A DNA stretch of 64,000 nucleotides. Source: Incurvaria masculella. Its lineage: Eukaryota; Arthropoda; Insecta; Lepidoptera; Incurvariidae. The stretch lies in the NCBI GenBank assembly GCA_946894095.1, contig OX335642.1:6149021-6213020 (forward strand), given 5' to 3'. The notes beneath the pieces were generated by a model, which saw only the letters and a list, made by a program, of their open reading frames with translations, did not search any database and was not told the DNA's origin. This document shows, piece after piece, positions 55,801-63,672 of this stretch. The position numbers were made by a program, and so were the translations under genes. Position 1 is the first letter of the stretch, and each line of letters starts with the position of its first letter.

Positions 55801-58800
55801 GTCGAGATCTGCTACCGACTTTTACATCTACAGTCGTATTCAGAACCTGTCAAAACTTATTATGGGATTAGCACCGGATTAACCATACAAAAACCGGCTT
55901 AGTCCGGCGTATTAAAGTTCGTCCGCCTACTCTGAATACTGCTGATATAGTATTAGTTAAACTTAGATATTTTGTCAGTTTTTCGTTCGGTTTTGACCAA
56001 TGCATCATACAGTATGTCATAATACACTGAGCAGTGAACACAAGCGGTTGTCAAAGCGATGTTCACCACGGAGAACTCTGAATCATTGAAATACCGTGCT
56101 CCGGATTTTTTCTTTCGCGGAAACCGCTTTTAAAATCGCTATTAAAGATCTCTTTCTCCGACTGAAATATTCCTGATTCCTAAGCACGGAATTCCAAGAA
56201 TTCCTGATCAAGTTTCCGAATGAATTATGACCTACAATAAATGAGTAGTAGACAGGGTACCTGCGGGGAGAATGTGGTAGACGCAGGGTCTGGTCTGGGA
56301 GCCGACCGTGTTCCTTCCGGTGCACTGTATCCAGCCGTAATCCGAGGAGCTGTTGATGACGTAAGTCAAGGATCCTGCACGAAACGACACACAATAAGGT
56401 GCAATGAAAACAGTACATTTTATATTGCTACTTTTAATATTTACTGTAATGTTGGGTTTAGGTAATGTTTATAGCTTTTGTGAGTGTTAAAATGTTTAGT
56501 TACACGAGTGTGGTGCGATGGAAACAGTATATTCATTATTGCTACTTTTGAAATATACTGCAATATTGAGTTTTGTAATATTTCAACAACCATTCATGAT
56601 TGTTGCGTGAGTTAAATTATTTAGTTACACGTGTGGTGCGATGAATATCTTTATTATAGCTACTTTTGAAATATACTGTAATGTTGAGTTTCGGTAATAT
56701 TTCTACAACAGTTAAAAGCGGTTGCGCATGTGAAATTGTTTGGTTAAACGTGTGGTGCGATGTAGAGAGTATATTAATTAAAACTACTTTTTAAATCCAC
56801 TGTGATGTTGAGTTTAGTAATATTTACACCACTGTTAACAGCTGTTGGGCATGATACTGTTTGGTTATATTGTATTAGATTTGCGTAAATCAACATAGCT
56901 GTAATTCAATAATAATATCTTGTTATTCACATCATTATCTGTATCAGAAACTGGACGATTATTACGGATAATAAATATTAAATTCTGATGATAAAAAACA
57001 CAATCAAAAAATTATAAATACACAGAAACGAGAAAGAAATATCAATCACTTAAAATTTGGAGAATCGAAATAATTTGTAATTCGAGAAGCGCAAACCGAG
57101 GACAATTTTTCTTCGAGTAATTATTATTGAAGTAACTTTTTCAAACCGTGCAATTAATAATAATTAAGTAGAACTGCCAGTGAAAGTGGATCCAGGTCAA
57201 TCGCTTAGCTATCGGAGGCTAAAACTTTTCTTCAATTGTGCCCAGATTTTAAATATTTTTTTTATGTAATGGACTTTTATATTACGACAATTTAGTATTG
57301 GACACAATTCGGTCATACAGAAGAAATATTAAGCTGGCTAATTTACTTTCCTTAGCAATTGTTTCCTTCTTAATTAATTTTGTAAAACAACTTATTGGAG
57401 ATAGTGAGCTATTTTCTTTATTTCGTATTTTTGCCTGCTTGCGCTACCTCAAATGCGTTACATTGATTCGTGTTTTTCGTTTGTTCATTTCTTCCATGAA
57501 ATGTGTATTATACACTCGAATTCGTCCACAATATTTTTGTCTACCGGATAAATTACCCATCGCAAAGAAGAAACATAAAGAAAGTTCGCCGGGTTCGGCA
57601 CTAATTACATATACAGAATGTTTTTTTTCCCTTAAGTATAAGCGATACTATCGAGTGGAGCAATAATACAGATGCACTATTTTTCTTACCAGTAATATCA
57701 ACTAGTTCGATTCTCAGCGAAATTTTTCTTAAAACTAATATTGTAGTTTTCGTTTTTATTAAAATCGGTCCCACGACTACTTTGAGTATTTATCATTATT
57801 TTTATAGTTCAGGATTAGGCCATGAAGGCAAACCTAACAAAATAATTCTTTACATATTTACAAACTCTTACTTCGGATGACAGATAACTACTGCTTATAA
57901 AGAGCAATCTACTGATTACCATAATGAAATTGTATTCCAAAAAAACATATTGTTTTATATAAATTATTCTGATGTCCCTCGGATCGCATTTTTGATACAA
58001 AATAGGTACCTGCTATTATGGCATGGATACTTTTGAGTCCAATATAATATTTGATGTCGGGTACCTGGTACTTTCTGAGTGGACAGCGGCTCGCTGGGTT
58101 GCGGTTGTGGGATGAGCTCCAGGCGACTGTGCGCCGAGCTGTTGAACCACCAACTGTACACCACGCCATTCTGGGAGCGTTAAAAAAAACGTAAGTAAAC
58201 AATACCGTTGACCAAAGATTAAAAGATACGCATCCGGAAAAGTGAATGGTCAAAATACTTTAACTTTTGACAACAATTATAAGCTGACTACATTCAAATA
58301 TAATTAATGATATCTATTATTACTGTGTGAACCAAATCCTAATAATGTTTAAAAGGAGGTTGTATTTTATCACCATTCATTTTAACGTTTAACCGGAAGT
58401 GTATCCTTTTAAAAATTTTGGTTGACTGTACCTAAAAATATATCATTGCACCTTAATTTGAACCGTGTATTGTTGATTGTATACTGTACAATCATGACTT
58501 TACGACCCACAACTGAATCTAAGAGGTGGGCAAGCAGGTTCAGGTTGTAGAAGAACTCTGGAGCTGCGAGAAATTGCTGAAAGGATAAGCTCAAAAATCT
58601 ACTAAAATGTATGGAAAAATATAGGTTTAGCCTGTTGGGTCTAATCTTCGTTAAATAATTGTATTTTCATTTTACGAATCGCAGCGAATCGTAATCGTCC
58701 CAACCATTAAAATTTCGATTAAGAAAAATAATCAACGGAAACATGTTGACATACGGGAATGTCGAAGAGTTGTCACCCTGGAAAGTCGTACAGTTATAAT

Positions 58801-61800
58801 TTGATTGATTGGCATTTTTGGATATACAGAATAAGTTTTAATAATCCCTGGGTGCCTTTCGTTAAATCACTCAATTACAATTCAGTAAAAGAAAAATTTT
58901 TTTTGTAATCGTAAGCATGAAAGATACGCAAAATTTTCAGTTTTACAATGAAACGATAAAATAGACAAGTCAAAGTCGCTACAAGCAAAAATACACCTAA
59001 TCACTTGATATATTGTTTTTAGACTACCTATCGAATTTATTATATAAAATGTTACAAGGTTTTTTTTTTACTTAATTTTAATCTTATTTTAATTAATATG
59101 TCGGCGCTATGCGGAGTCAAGTCACCTACTCGTTTGTTTACTACTTTGAATTCTATGAAGTCCCGAGATGAATGTTTATGTTAGCGCGCTCGGCCGCGAA
59201 GGAAGTAATTAAGATACTGATTGTGGGAACGAGGCGCCTTGTGGTGCCGAACGTGGCCTCAGATCCGCCGGCCCGAACACTTGAGTTTGTTTGTTTAAAA
59301 ACTAAGCATTGAGTTCAGCAAGCAGGGCGATTCAGTGTCAAGCTTACTCTCGGTTCGGCCGGCCGTGGCGTGATCTAAGGACTCGTTGTCGTACCACATG
59401 AGTTACCTAGTTATTAATGTAAAAATATTATGTTTAGGATGGTAATAGTGAAGTGAAGTAATGTAATGGACTGGAGATTAGCTGTATTTCAATTAAGACG
59501 TTTATAAACGTATTTTGTGATACTACTTTAGTGACTTAACATTTTACGTTGGTCCTTTGATTTAGTGTTGTGAACACGTTGGTCCTTTAATTTAGTGTTT
59601 TGAAATTATAGGTTCATCTGCGGACTTATAATAAGCATTGCGAATTGTACTCTAAAATCTTATTGTGTAACCTATACAACTTTCATCATGGCTGAACAAA
59701 TATCTGATGATGATGTAGACCATTATCAGGACACTCTCAGTCCTTCTGATATTCTTGATCCGACATCAGAAGTGGGATCTGCATCCAAAATACAGCCCAC
59801 TCCGTCTGCTCATCCAATTAAGCAAATTAATCTTCTGTCCTGGCCGAATGTTTCAAGGTGTTACTGGACCGACAAAACGGTCAGATTACGCAACATATCG
59901 AAGCATTGAGACCATTGTAAAAATTTCAGATCATATGAAGCTACCTGAATTTGGTCCTGATGTATTGGGTGCTGATGCGAAGGCATGGACTAAAACCATT
60001 GATCTTTGCGTAACAAAAATGCTACTGGCAGTGCTCTTACTTGGAAGTGTTCTCATTATGGCTTTCAGAGAAGTGATGAAAAGAATGGCTTCACCCTGGT
60101 TTGCTCCAGTGTGTTACACAGAAATGAGCTTTCAAAAAATGAAGCAGAATTCTTTGCGAGATTCGATTTCTTGGAAACTCCTACTGCTGTGCTGGTGCGT
60201 ATATTTAACGGCCAGCCAAAATAAGAAAACGACAAGTGAACGATTATGACCTAAATCTACATCGAATACTGCTACTGCTAATGATCAAAAACCAAACCTA
60301 TACATGCGGAAAATCCTGGTCATCGATCCATCAAATGCAGCAACAAGAACTTGTTCCTTAAGACCAACACGAATACTGAAAGTTTTCACACCGAAAGAAT
60401 AATTCATCAAGAACAAGACCATTACGTGCATCAAATGTGGAAAATCCGGACACATCGTACCTCACTAAGAAGCCTGGTTCGAGAGGAGGTGCCACCACGT
60501 TCAAGGAGCAGCGTCGAGTGAATATTTGTAGCACCAAGTCTGTTACTGCACACCTTGATCTGGTCAGTCAATTATTTTCTATTTTGACTCTGGTGCCGAA
60601 TGCTCTCTGATGAAGGAATCAGTAGCGAAAATTTTTTATGGAAAACGACTGCCATGTTTTGTAACGTTGGTTGGAGATGCGAAAGCTTACGTGTTTTGTA
60701 AAAGTAAAATTTTGTCAGAGGTCACTCTACCGAATAATTGGCCGGTGTAGATTTTGTCCCTTATTGTGCCGTACCGATGAGGGCCGGGAGGACTGGAGAG
60801 GGGTTGGGGTGGCGTGTGTCCGGCAGTGGACGCAGACACGCTGACTGACTGACTGACTGTGCCTGACGCCATTATCAATCATGATGTAGTCATAGGTAGA
60901 GATTTAATTTCAAGAGGATTTACGGTTAAAATATGTAAAGAAAAACTGGTCATAAAAAAAGAGTGCAACTGTTCACTTATGTGATGTAGGTAAAGGGGTC
61001 GTAAATTTTAACAATATTGACACCGAAGGATCAGATGAATGTTAAGAAAAAAACTTCTTGATTTGTTCAATCACCTTAGTATGACTTTTATAGAAAGTAA
61101 GTGTTACCGGGCATGCAATCATCGGAGAACTTGAGATTAACTTGATCGATCCTAATTGCAGTGTTCAAAGGCTACTCTACCGCCTAAGTTCTGAAGAAAT
61201 AAAAATTTGTCATGATAACATACATGAGCTGCTAGAAGCCAACATAATCCGACAGGGGACTATGTATTGATAAAAAAAAAATCATGAACGAAACCAAATC
61301 ACGTTGAAGGCCAAGTATCGCAGACCGTTTCAGGTTATTGAAATTTTACAAGGAAATCGATACTTGCTAAAATCTCTAGATTGCAACAGAAAGTATGAAT
61401 ATTCCCACGACCGACTGAGAAAGATGCCAAACTGTGACGTTCCAATTAAAGCTAATCCGCTAAGTGACAAAGATGACGAATTATCTGGTTTAGCAAGTGA
61501 TGGTGAAGAATCAAATATGAATGATAGTGCAAATGAAGCACTTAAATTATCTTTGTAAAGACGACAGACATGCTATATTGACACACTGAGATGGGGTGGA
61601 GTACCGAGGACACAATTCTGCTACTTGGTGCTATTAGTCAAAAGTCAGTGACTATGTGATGCAGCAGCAATGAGTAGGGAGCGTTGTGTTCGGGGCTGGC
61701 CGTCACATGGGTGACAAGGCCGGCTGAGGTCACGTGGTTGGCCGTGCTGGTTGATGGTTGTGAGCAGGTCACTTCCGCTGAGGAAGTTGAGCTTGCGTGG

Positions 61801-63672
61801 CTGGACTGTTACATGGGTGACAGTGCCAGTTGAGGTGTTTATGGCTGTACCTTAAATGCGGGCCACTCACAAGTGGAGTTGAGCTTGCATGCCTGGTCTG
61901 TCTTTTACTTTAAGGGACAGGGCCGGGCCTGGGGAAAACCTTTGGCCAAGTGAGTCGGGTCATTCCTACCTGTTGGAGTGATTCCGTCGGCGGCGGGTCA
62001 TTCCTACCTATTGGAGTGAGCTTGTCGGTGGATGATGAATACGAGCGAGTCAGCTTTTTGGGAGTTGTTTGGACTACTGTTATTGCAATGCTGATTACAG
62101 TAGCCACAAGATACCCGGGTCTCATGGCGAGACATTTACTGGTGCTCCTGTCTCAGTGGACTCTCTTGTGAAAGTGACGAATTGACTATACGACCTATAG
62201 TAAAACCTAAAGAACTTGTTATTGTTTTCTGTTGGTTGGAACTTGGCAGTTTGACATGATCCTCTTCTAGACTTATATGCAGGATAGCCGAGCAATGTAC
62301 TTTTAGAAAATTGTGTCTTTACAGGTGATGACAGTGACTAAGCTCAAAGCGAGTTCGAGGATGCACACGAGGACGTGTGATAGTCAGGATCGCCGTGTCG
62401 GCGCTATGCGGAGTCAAGTCACCTACTCGTTTGTTTACTACTTTGAATTCTATGAAGTCCCGAGATGAATGTTTATGTTAGCGCGCTCGGCCGCGAAGGA
62501 AGTAATTAAGATACTGATTGTGGGAACGAGGCGCCTTGTGGTGCCGAACGTGGCCTCAGATCCGCCGGCCCGAACACTTGAGTTTGTTTGTTTAAAAACT
62601 AAGCATTGAGTTCAGCAAGCAGGGCGATTCAGTGTCAAGCTTACTCTCGGTTCGGCCGGCCGTGGCGTGATCTAAGGACTCGTTGTCGTACCACATGAGT
62701 TACCTAGTTATTAATGTAAAAATATTATGTTTAGGATGGTAATAGTGAAGTGAAGTAATGTAATGGACTGGAGATTAGCTGTATTTCAATTAAGACGTTT
62801 ATAAACGTATTTTGTGATACTACTTTAGTGACTTAACATTTTACGTTGGTCCTTTGATTTAGTGTTGTGAACACGTTGGTCCTTTAATTTAGTGTTTTGA
62901 AATTATAGGTTCATCTGCGGACTTATAATAAGCATTGCGAATTGTACTCTAAAATCTTATTGTGTAACCTATACAACTTTCATCATGGCTGAACAAATAT
63001 CTGATGATGATGTAGACCATTATCAGGACACTCTCAGTCCTTCTGATATTCTTGATCCGACAAATATATATTTTTTTTAAATTAAAGGACAGGACATTTG
63101 TGAAATTTTATTGCTGTATTGGTCATCAAGGATTGTGTTTTTAATGTTAATTTAAGTAGTATTACTAAATAGTATTAGCTACATTTTAGTAATAACTGTG
63201 TAAATTATATAGTGTTTTTACAATACCGTTTTGACAACGGTCGAATGTAAATAAATAAATAAATAAAATAAATATATTTATAAGAAATACGAGACCACGC
63301 CTTTATGCAATTATCGGTAAAAGCATATAACTAAGGGTCCTATTAAAAACATATCAGTGGGTACCGCCTTTCATGAAAGATACGTATTTGGAACGAGATA
63401 TAAATCTGACACCAGCACGCTCCTCGCTACTATAAAAAAGTAATTCCATCCTCTCTACCATCAAAACGGCTTTAAACCCGGGCGCTTTGGTGGATACGCA
63501 TTCGAAATTTGAAATTCTAAATGTACACGGTGTTTCTGACAACGTTAAAAATATTTAACAACAGTCACAAAATTCACCGAAGGGTTGGCATCGAGAACGC
63601 ATGCGATGTCCAGGCTCTCCCCCCGCGCCGCCCGCACCACCGCCGGTTGCCCGCTGCGGCAAGTCGGTGCGA
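43735..63672 (-). CDS. Sidestep-family Ig-superfamily receptor gene (3' ten exons, partial)
   Basis: A cell-surface adhesion receptor of the Sidestep (Side) family. From family knowledge these are ligands of Beat proteins and guide motor axons and synaptic partner choice. Ten exons (63578-63672, 58065-58170, 56261-56374, 54769-54881, 51968-52151, 51192-51323, 46534-46623, 45782-46143, 44183-44468, 43735-43859) join in frame with GT-AG introns, giving about 534 residues and a TAG stop. Order: end of one Ig domain (SLDIACVLDANPS, YSWWFNSS, DYGWIQCTGRN), the PCVYHILPA linker, a fibronectin III domain (TPGHDGGIKQSFLLQ, VRAHNRKGAS), one transmembrane helix, and a 290-residue cytoplasmic tail with KNPDIIP. 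Earlier Ig domains and the signal peptide lie beyond the right edge. The paralogue among the Side genes cannot be told. Confidence 0.88.
44183..44468 (-). CDS. Side-like gene, cytoplasmic exon
   Basis: 286 bp between TTTCAG and donor GTTAGT, phase 0 in and 1 out. It encodes LPPEQLLPPDPYSLYSQPSR, then HLAKMPELDPRGGFQLEPAD and SYxK-type segments with SMDKSSAYYQK, ending LPLMPRHRVN. Rich in Pro, Tyr and Met; cytoplasmic, no known domain. A 65-bp tandem array begins only 18 bp upstream of its 3' splice acceptor. Confidence 0.85.
44486..45010. repeat. Intronic 65-bp tandem repeat with 130-bp dimer (higher-order) structure
   Basis: GTTACCGAA or ATTACCGAA recurs at 44486, 44551, 44616, 44681, 44746, 44811, 44876 and 44941, exactly 65 bp apart. 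Two monomer types alternate: A has CTTACAAGACGTGGGAACTC, B has CTAAGGTGTTCTTACGTGCA. Both derive from family E blocks (GTTCTTACGTG, GTTGGAACTCGA). The flanking sequence at 45000-45110 is a family E remnant, so the array appears to have grown from it. Confidence 0.95.
45011..45781. other. Intron sequence
   Basis: Family E remnant to about 45110 (ACTACTCCCGTCCTTGCATG). The rest is AT-rich intron without recognised elements, up to the donor at 45776-45781. Confidence 0.5.
45782..46143 (-). CDS. Side-like gene, cytoplasmic exon with KNPDIIP motif
   Basis: 362 bp between CTTTCAG and donor GTAAGT. It begins DKNPDIIPLDGKIGD, a motif I associate with the Side cytoplasmic tail, and continues through a Tyr- and Cys-rich segment (SPCYSYDRYYETPVDGCNQY) to PPYDKVYEDWLKYKN. 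Multiple tyrosines suggest signalling or sorting sites, but this is inference. Confidence 0.88.
46534..46623 (-). CDS. Side-like gene, short juxtamembrane exon
   Basis: 90 bp between TTTTAG and donor GTAAGA. It encodes KDEKNKRQHDESSNVPLTDT followed by KESDSVDSL, highly charged cytoplasmic sequence. Phase 1 on both sides, so it could be skipped without a frameshift (possible cassette exon). Confidence 0.8.
46624..46919. other. Intron sequence
   Basis: AT-rich intron; nothing recognised. Confidence 0.5.
46920..47150. mobile_element. MITE family M2 with ~100-bp inverted arms
   Basis: The left arm (TTAACTCGCCGAGTGAGCAG, GATTAAATCTGACGTTTATT, GCATTTCGTACCATGCTAAC) is repeated inverted at 47055-47146 (GTTAGAATGGTACGAAATGC, GGTTTAATCTGTCTG, CTGCTCACCAGCGAGTTACT). 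The loop is about 25 bp. Non-coding, within an intron of the Side-like gene. A lone arm occurs at 9128-9290. Confidence 0.8.
47249..47489. mobile_element. piggyBac-like MITE, TTAA target duplication
   Basis: TTAA at 47249-47252 and 47486-47489 flank a 233-bp element. The left TIR GGGCCGATTTTTCAATCCTC and right TIR (reversed) GGCTGATTTTTCAATAGTC match closely, followed in both by AGATA. TTAA duplication is the hallmark of piggyBac. No transposase inside. Confidence 0.8.
47490..48303. other. Intron sequence
   Basis: AT-rich intron; no element recognised. A minus-strand 94-codon frame here is low-complexity chance sequence. Confidence 0.45.
48304..49041. mobile_element. Non-autonomous TIR element, about 735 bp
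   Basis: The left end GGTAACCCACGGAGGATAGA, then GGTAGAGAGGAGATG, is repeated inverted at 49006-49040 (CATCTACTCTCTTCCTCTAT, CCTCTGTGGGGTAAC). The interior holds GC-rich pockets (48370-48500, 48930-48980) but no coding frame of note. The target duplication was not resolved. Confidence 0.65.
49042..50727. other. Intron sequence
   Basis: No exon found. 49640-49980 has repeated motifs AACTCGGACT and GGCGTTTACG/GGCGTAAACGCC in both orientations, perhaps a decayed inverted-repeat element. 50080-50230 is rich in GACGT motifs. Nothing firmly assignable. Confidence 0.4.
50728..50870. repeat. Dispersed repeat family R1, copy 2
   Basis: Matches 1-175 as described there. It lacks an internal stretch after CCAAGTGCT that copy 1 has. 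Confidence 0.65.
51192..51323 (-). CDS. Side-like gene, transmembrane exon
   Basis: 132 bp between CCGCAG and donor GTCAGT. It encodes GQLPIVVQLTPLLACVAG, then a hydrophobic run ending ALSAVVVVVIV and the basic stop-transfer RCRHAAARNN. This is one membrane-spanning helix with extracellular N side, as expected after the fibronectin domain. GC-rich. Confidence 0.88.
51324..51967. other. Intron sequence
   Basis: No further exon. 51540-51660 is purine-rich (GGAGAACGAGAAAAGAGG, then AAAAGGAGAAAAAG). Confidence 0.5.
51968..52151 (-). CDS. Side-like gene, fibronectin III second half
   Basis: 184 bp between GCGCAG and donor GTGAGA, phase 0 in and 1 out. It encodes VFDASTGLLLSNVSSETAQF, then VRELTPGSGVALAVRAHN and RKGASEPVTVAASLLKYPQ. 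The L.PG..Y/V...A.N..G.S pattern is the second sheet of a fibronectin type III domain. It continues directly from KQSFLLQ of the previous exon. Confidence 0.88.
52152..52464. other. Intron sequence
   Basis: GC-rich for the first 60 bp, then AT-rich. No element recognised. Confidence 0.45.
52465..52844 (+). mobile_element. tRNA-derived SINE in intron
   Basis: It begins GAGCGGCTCGTAGCCTAGTA, has the B box GGTTCAATTCC, TTTCGTCACGAATGCGAGT, TGGTACCATCGCATTGGATG, GTGTATTGGGCTAATGTC and a short A run. Very close to the 6715 copy, minus the CCCCTACTAGGTGG segment. Antisense to the host gene. Confidence 0.85.
52845..54308. other. Intron sequence
   Basis: No exon. An ACACACACACCCTCACACCC simple-sequence patch lies at 53790-53825. 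Short TAGGTTAGGTT near 53240. Otherwise unassigned. Confidence 0.4.
54309..54634 (+). mobile_element. SINE copy with a different tRNA head
   Basis: The A box TAGCTCAGTGG is canonical and differs from the GCTCGTAGCCTAGTGG head of the other copies. The B-box region is GAGTTCCATCTCC. The body (GCGTTTTATCACGAATGCGA, CGCCCGGGTTGG, GTGTTTTCCATTCAGTTCAA, GGCATGGCACCTAATTCC) is the shared SINE body. It ends GTTAAATAAAAAA. A shared body with a different head suggests head exchange between SINE families. Confidence 0.75.
54769..54881 (-). CDS. Side-like gene, fibronectin III first half
   Basis: 113 bp between TGTTTAG and donor GTAAAT. It encodes DKPASPKSCEVTNVTYDSL, then TLNCTPGHDGGIKQSFLLQ. C..G.DGG..Q.F is diagnostic of the Side-family membrane-proximal domain. 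The 5' half of this exon plus its acceptor is tandemly duplicated upstream (see 54826-55065). Confidence 0.9.
54826..55065. repeat. 85-bp tandem duplication covering half an exon and its splice acceptor
   Basis: Unit 1 (54826-54910) contains the first ~56 coding bases of the fibronectin exon, the acceptor TTTAG and 29 intron bases. Unit 2 (54911-54995) is a close copy. Unit 3 (from 54996) is a shortened copy. In unit 2 the acceptor dinucleotide has become GG (TTTGG). In unit 3 the exon part has lost its middle. So only unit 1 can splice normally. Confidence 0.93.
55066..56044. other. Intron sequence with possible small MITE
   Basis: 55838-55945 is bounded by GTCGTATTCAGAACCTG and, inverted, CTACTCTGAATACTGC, perhaps a short MITE. 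No exon otherwise. Confidence 0.4.
56045..56220. repeat. Family F repeat copy 4
   Basis: GTTGTCAAAGCGATG, TCTGAATCATTGAAATACCG, GAAACCGCTTTTAAAATCGC and TTCCTGATTCCTAAGCACGG, then ACGGAATTCCAAGAATTCC. It ends about 40 bp from the next exon. Confidence 0.6.
56261..56374 (-). CDS. Side-like gene, Ig domain C-terminal exon
   Basis: 114 bp between CGTGCAG and donor GTACCC. It encodes SLTYVINSSSDYGWIQCTGR, then NTVGSQTRPCVYHILPA. DYGWIQC is the Ig F-strand (D.G.x.C) with the second disulphide cysteine; PCVYHILPA is the Side-family linker to the fibronectin domain. Confidence 0.9.
56401..56873. repeat. Intronic ~119-bp tandem repeat, four units
   Basis: GTGGTGCGATG or its variants occur near 56397, 56511, 56634 and 56753 (spacings 114, 123 and 119). 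Each unit carries GCTACTTTTGAAATATACTG, TAATGTTGAGTTT, GTAATATTT and GTTTAGTTACACG. It starts only about 25 bp upstream of the exon's splice acceptor, in gene orientation. Confidence 0.9.
56874..58064. other. Intron sequence
   Basis: No exon. A 122-codon plus-strand frame at 57298-57666 starts at TTG and is hydrophobic but matches nothing I know. It is not called as a gene. Confidence 0.4.
58065..58170 (-). CDS. Side-like gene, Ig domain middle exon
   Basis: 106 bp between CTCCCAG and donor GTACCC, phase 0 in and 1 out. It encodes NGVVYSWWFNSSAHSRLELI, then PQPQPSEPLSTQKVPG. The W of YSWWFNSS is the Ig core tryptophan. A nearer GTACCA does not preserve the frame, so the donor at CCAG/GTACCC was chosen. 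Confidence 0.88.
58171..59094. other. Intron sequence
   Basis: AT-rich, no exon or recognised repeat. Confidence 0.45.
59099..59765 (+). repeat. 5' LTR (667 bp), encoding the first 26 gag codons
   Basis: It begins TGTCGGCGCTATGCGG and ends TTCTTGATCCGACA. It contains a GC-rich 5' third, a two-unit ~31-bp repeat (TTGGTCCTTTGATTTAGTG, TTGGTCCTTTAATTTAGTG) near 59549-59605, and an ATG at 59688 opening MAEQISDDDVDHYQD.... Immediately after the LTR comes TCAGAAGTGGGATC, which resembles the complement of a tRNA-Leu 3' end and is a candidate primer-binding site lying within the gag frame. Confidence 0.85.
59688..60249 (+). pseudogene. gag remnant, frameshifted
   Basis: It starts at an ATG inside the LTR with an acidic N-terminus. 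The capsid-like part is recognisable in pieces across three frames (VLGADAKAWTKTIDLC, PWFAPVCYTEMSFQKMK, FFARFDFLETPTAVLVRIF), so at least two frameshifts separate them. A zinc-knuckle-like CIKCGKSGH lies further on near 60430, with its last Cys replaced by His and a stop after it. The protein cannot be made whole. Confidence 0.7.
60570..60990 (+). pseudogene. Retropepsin remnant split by an RTE insertion
   Basis: YFDSGAECSLMKESVAKIF contains the DSG catalytic triad of LTR-element proteases. The frame continues to about 60770, is interrupted by an 87-bp LINE insertion, and resumes with PDAIINHDVVIGRDLIS, the usual IGRD(L/I) end of retropepsin, before frameshifts. Confidence 0.75.
60765..60863 (+). 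mobile_element. 87-bp RTE-like LINE 3'-end insertion
   Basis: TGTGCC at 60765-60770 and 60858-60863 flank an insert (60771-60857) that encodes the terminal GREDW...ATQ-type RTE sequence and a (CTGA)n tail of several units. Same family as 11.67 and 19.07 kb. Confidence 0.8.
61090..61265 (+). pseudogene. RT N-terminal remnant
   Basis: LLYRLSSEEIKICHDNIHEL, then LLEANIIRQG, matches the block that precedes the RT palm in Ty3/gypsy pol (YR.S..E...I...I.ELL..GIIR). The catalytic core (YxDD) is absent because sequence jumps directly to the integrase end. Confidence 0.7.
61304..61558 (+). pseudogene. Integrase C-terminal remnant
   Basis: AKYRRPFQVIEILQGNRYLL, then SLDCNRKYEYSHDRLRKMP, is the C-terminal small barrel region following an integrase core (K.RGPF.V...). 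It continues into an acidic tail (SDKDDELSGLASDGEE) and ends at TAA. The zinc and D,D35E domains are missing. Confidence 0.75.
61559..62395 (+). other. Internal non-coding region before the 3' LTR
   Basis: G-rich sequence with internal short repeats: GTTGAGCTTGC, GGGTGACARKGCC and TCATTCCTACCTRTTGGAGT each occur twice. No clear polypurine tract just before 62396. It may be needed in cis for packaging or be accreted sequence. Confidence 0.5.
62396..63062 (+). repeat. 3' LTR (667 bp), identical to the 5' LTR
   Basis: No difference from 59099-59765 was found on a base-by-base reading, including the gag ATG at 62985. It ends CCGACA directly before the AATA target duplication. Confidence 0.88.
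63067..63290 (+). repeat. Possible LINE 3' end with (AAAT)n tail
   Basis: AT-rich sequence ending in AATAAATAAATAAATAAAAT at about 63248-63270, like LINE tails elsewhere in the window. The LTR element inserted at its left side. No coding remnant. Confidence 0.35.
63578..63672 (-). CDS. Side-like gene, Ig domain N-terminal exon (first in window)
   Basis: 95 bp between GTGCAG and donor GTGAAT. It encodes APTCRSGQPAVVRAARGESL, then DIACVLDANPS. The PxC..GQ.......GES...C..DANP pattern is the opening of a Side-family Ig domain with its first disulphide cysteine. One base of a codon must come from an exon beyond the window. GC-rich against its surroundings. Confidence 0.88.

Larger units (their letters stand above)
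59095..63066 (+). mobile_element. LTR retrotransposon with gag start inside the LTR; internally decayed
   Basis: AATA at 59095-59098 and 63063-63066 is a 4-bp target duplication. LTRs are 59099-59765 and 62396-63062, both TG...CA and 667 bp, identical as far as I can read. The internal 2.6 kb carries broken remnants of gag, a zinc knuckle, an aspartic protease, the N-terminal edge of RT and the C-terminal end of integrase, in the Ty3/gypsy order, with RT core, RNase H and most of integrase deleted. About 840 bp of non-coding sequence precede the 3' LTR. It lies in an intron, antisense to the Side-like gene. Identical LTRs imply recent insertion of an already defective, trans-mobilised element. 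Confidence 0.88.

Noticed and set aside
57298..57666. 122-codon plus-strand frame in an intron of the receptor gene
   Set aside because: It begins with TTG, has AT-driven composition, no domain or motif, and no sign of splicing or conservation.
59099..63062. Interpreting the two 667-bp repeats as a simple segmental duplication
   Set aside because: TG...CA ends, matching AATA flanks and a primer-site-like sequence directly after the first repeat fit LTRs better, although assembly error cannot be excluded from sequence alone.
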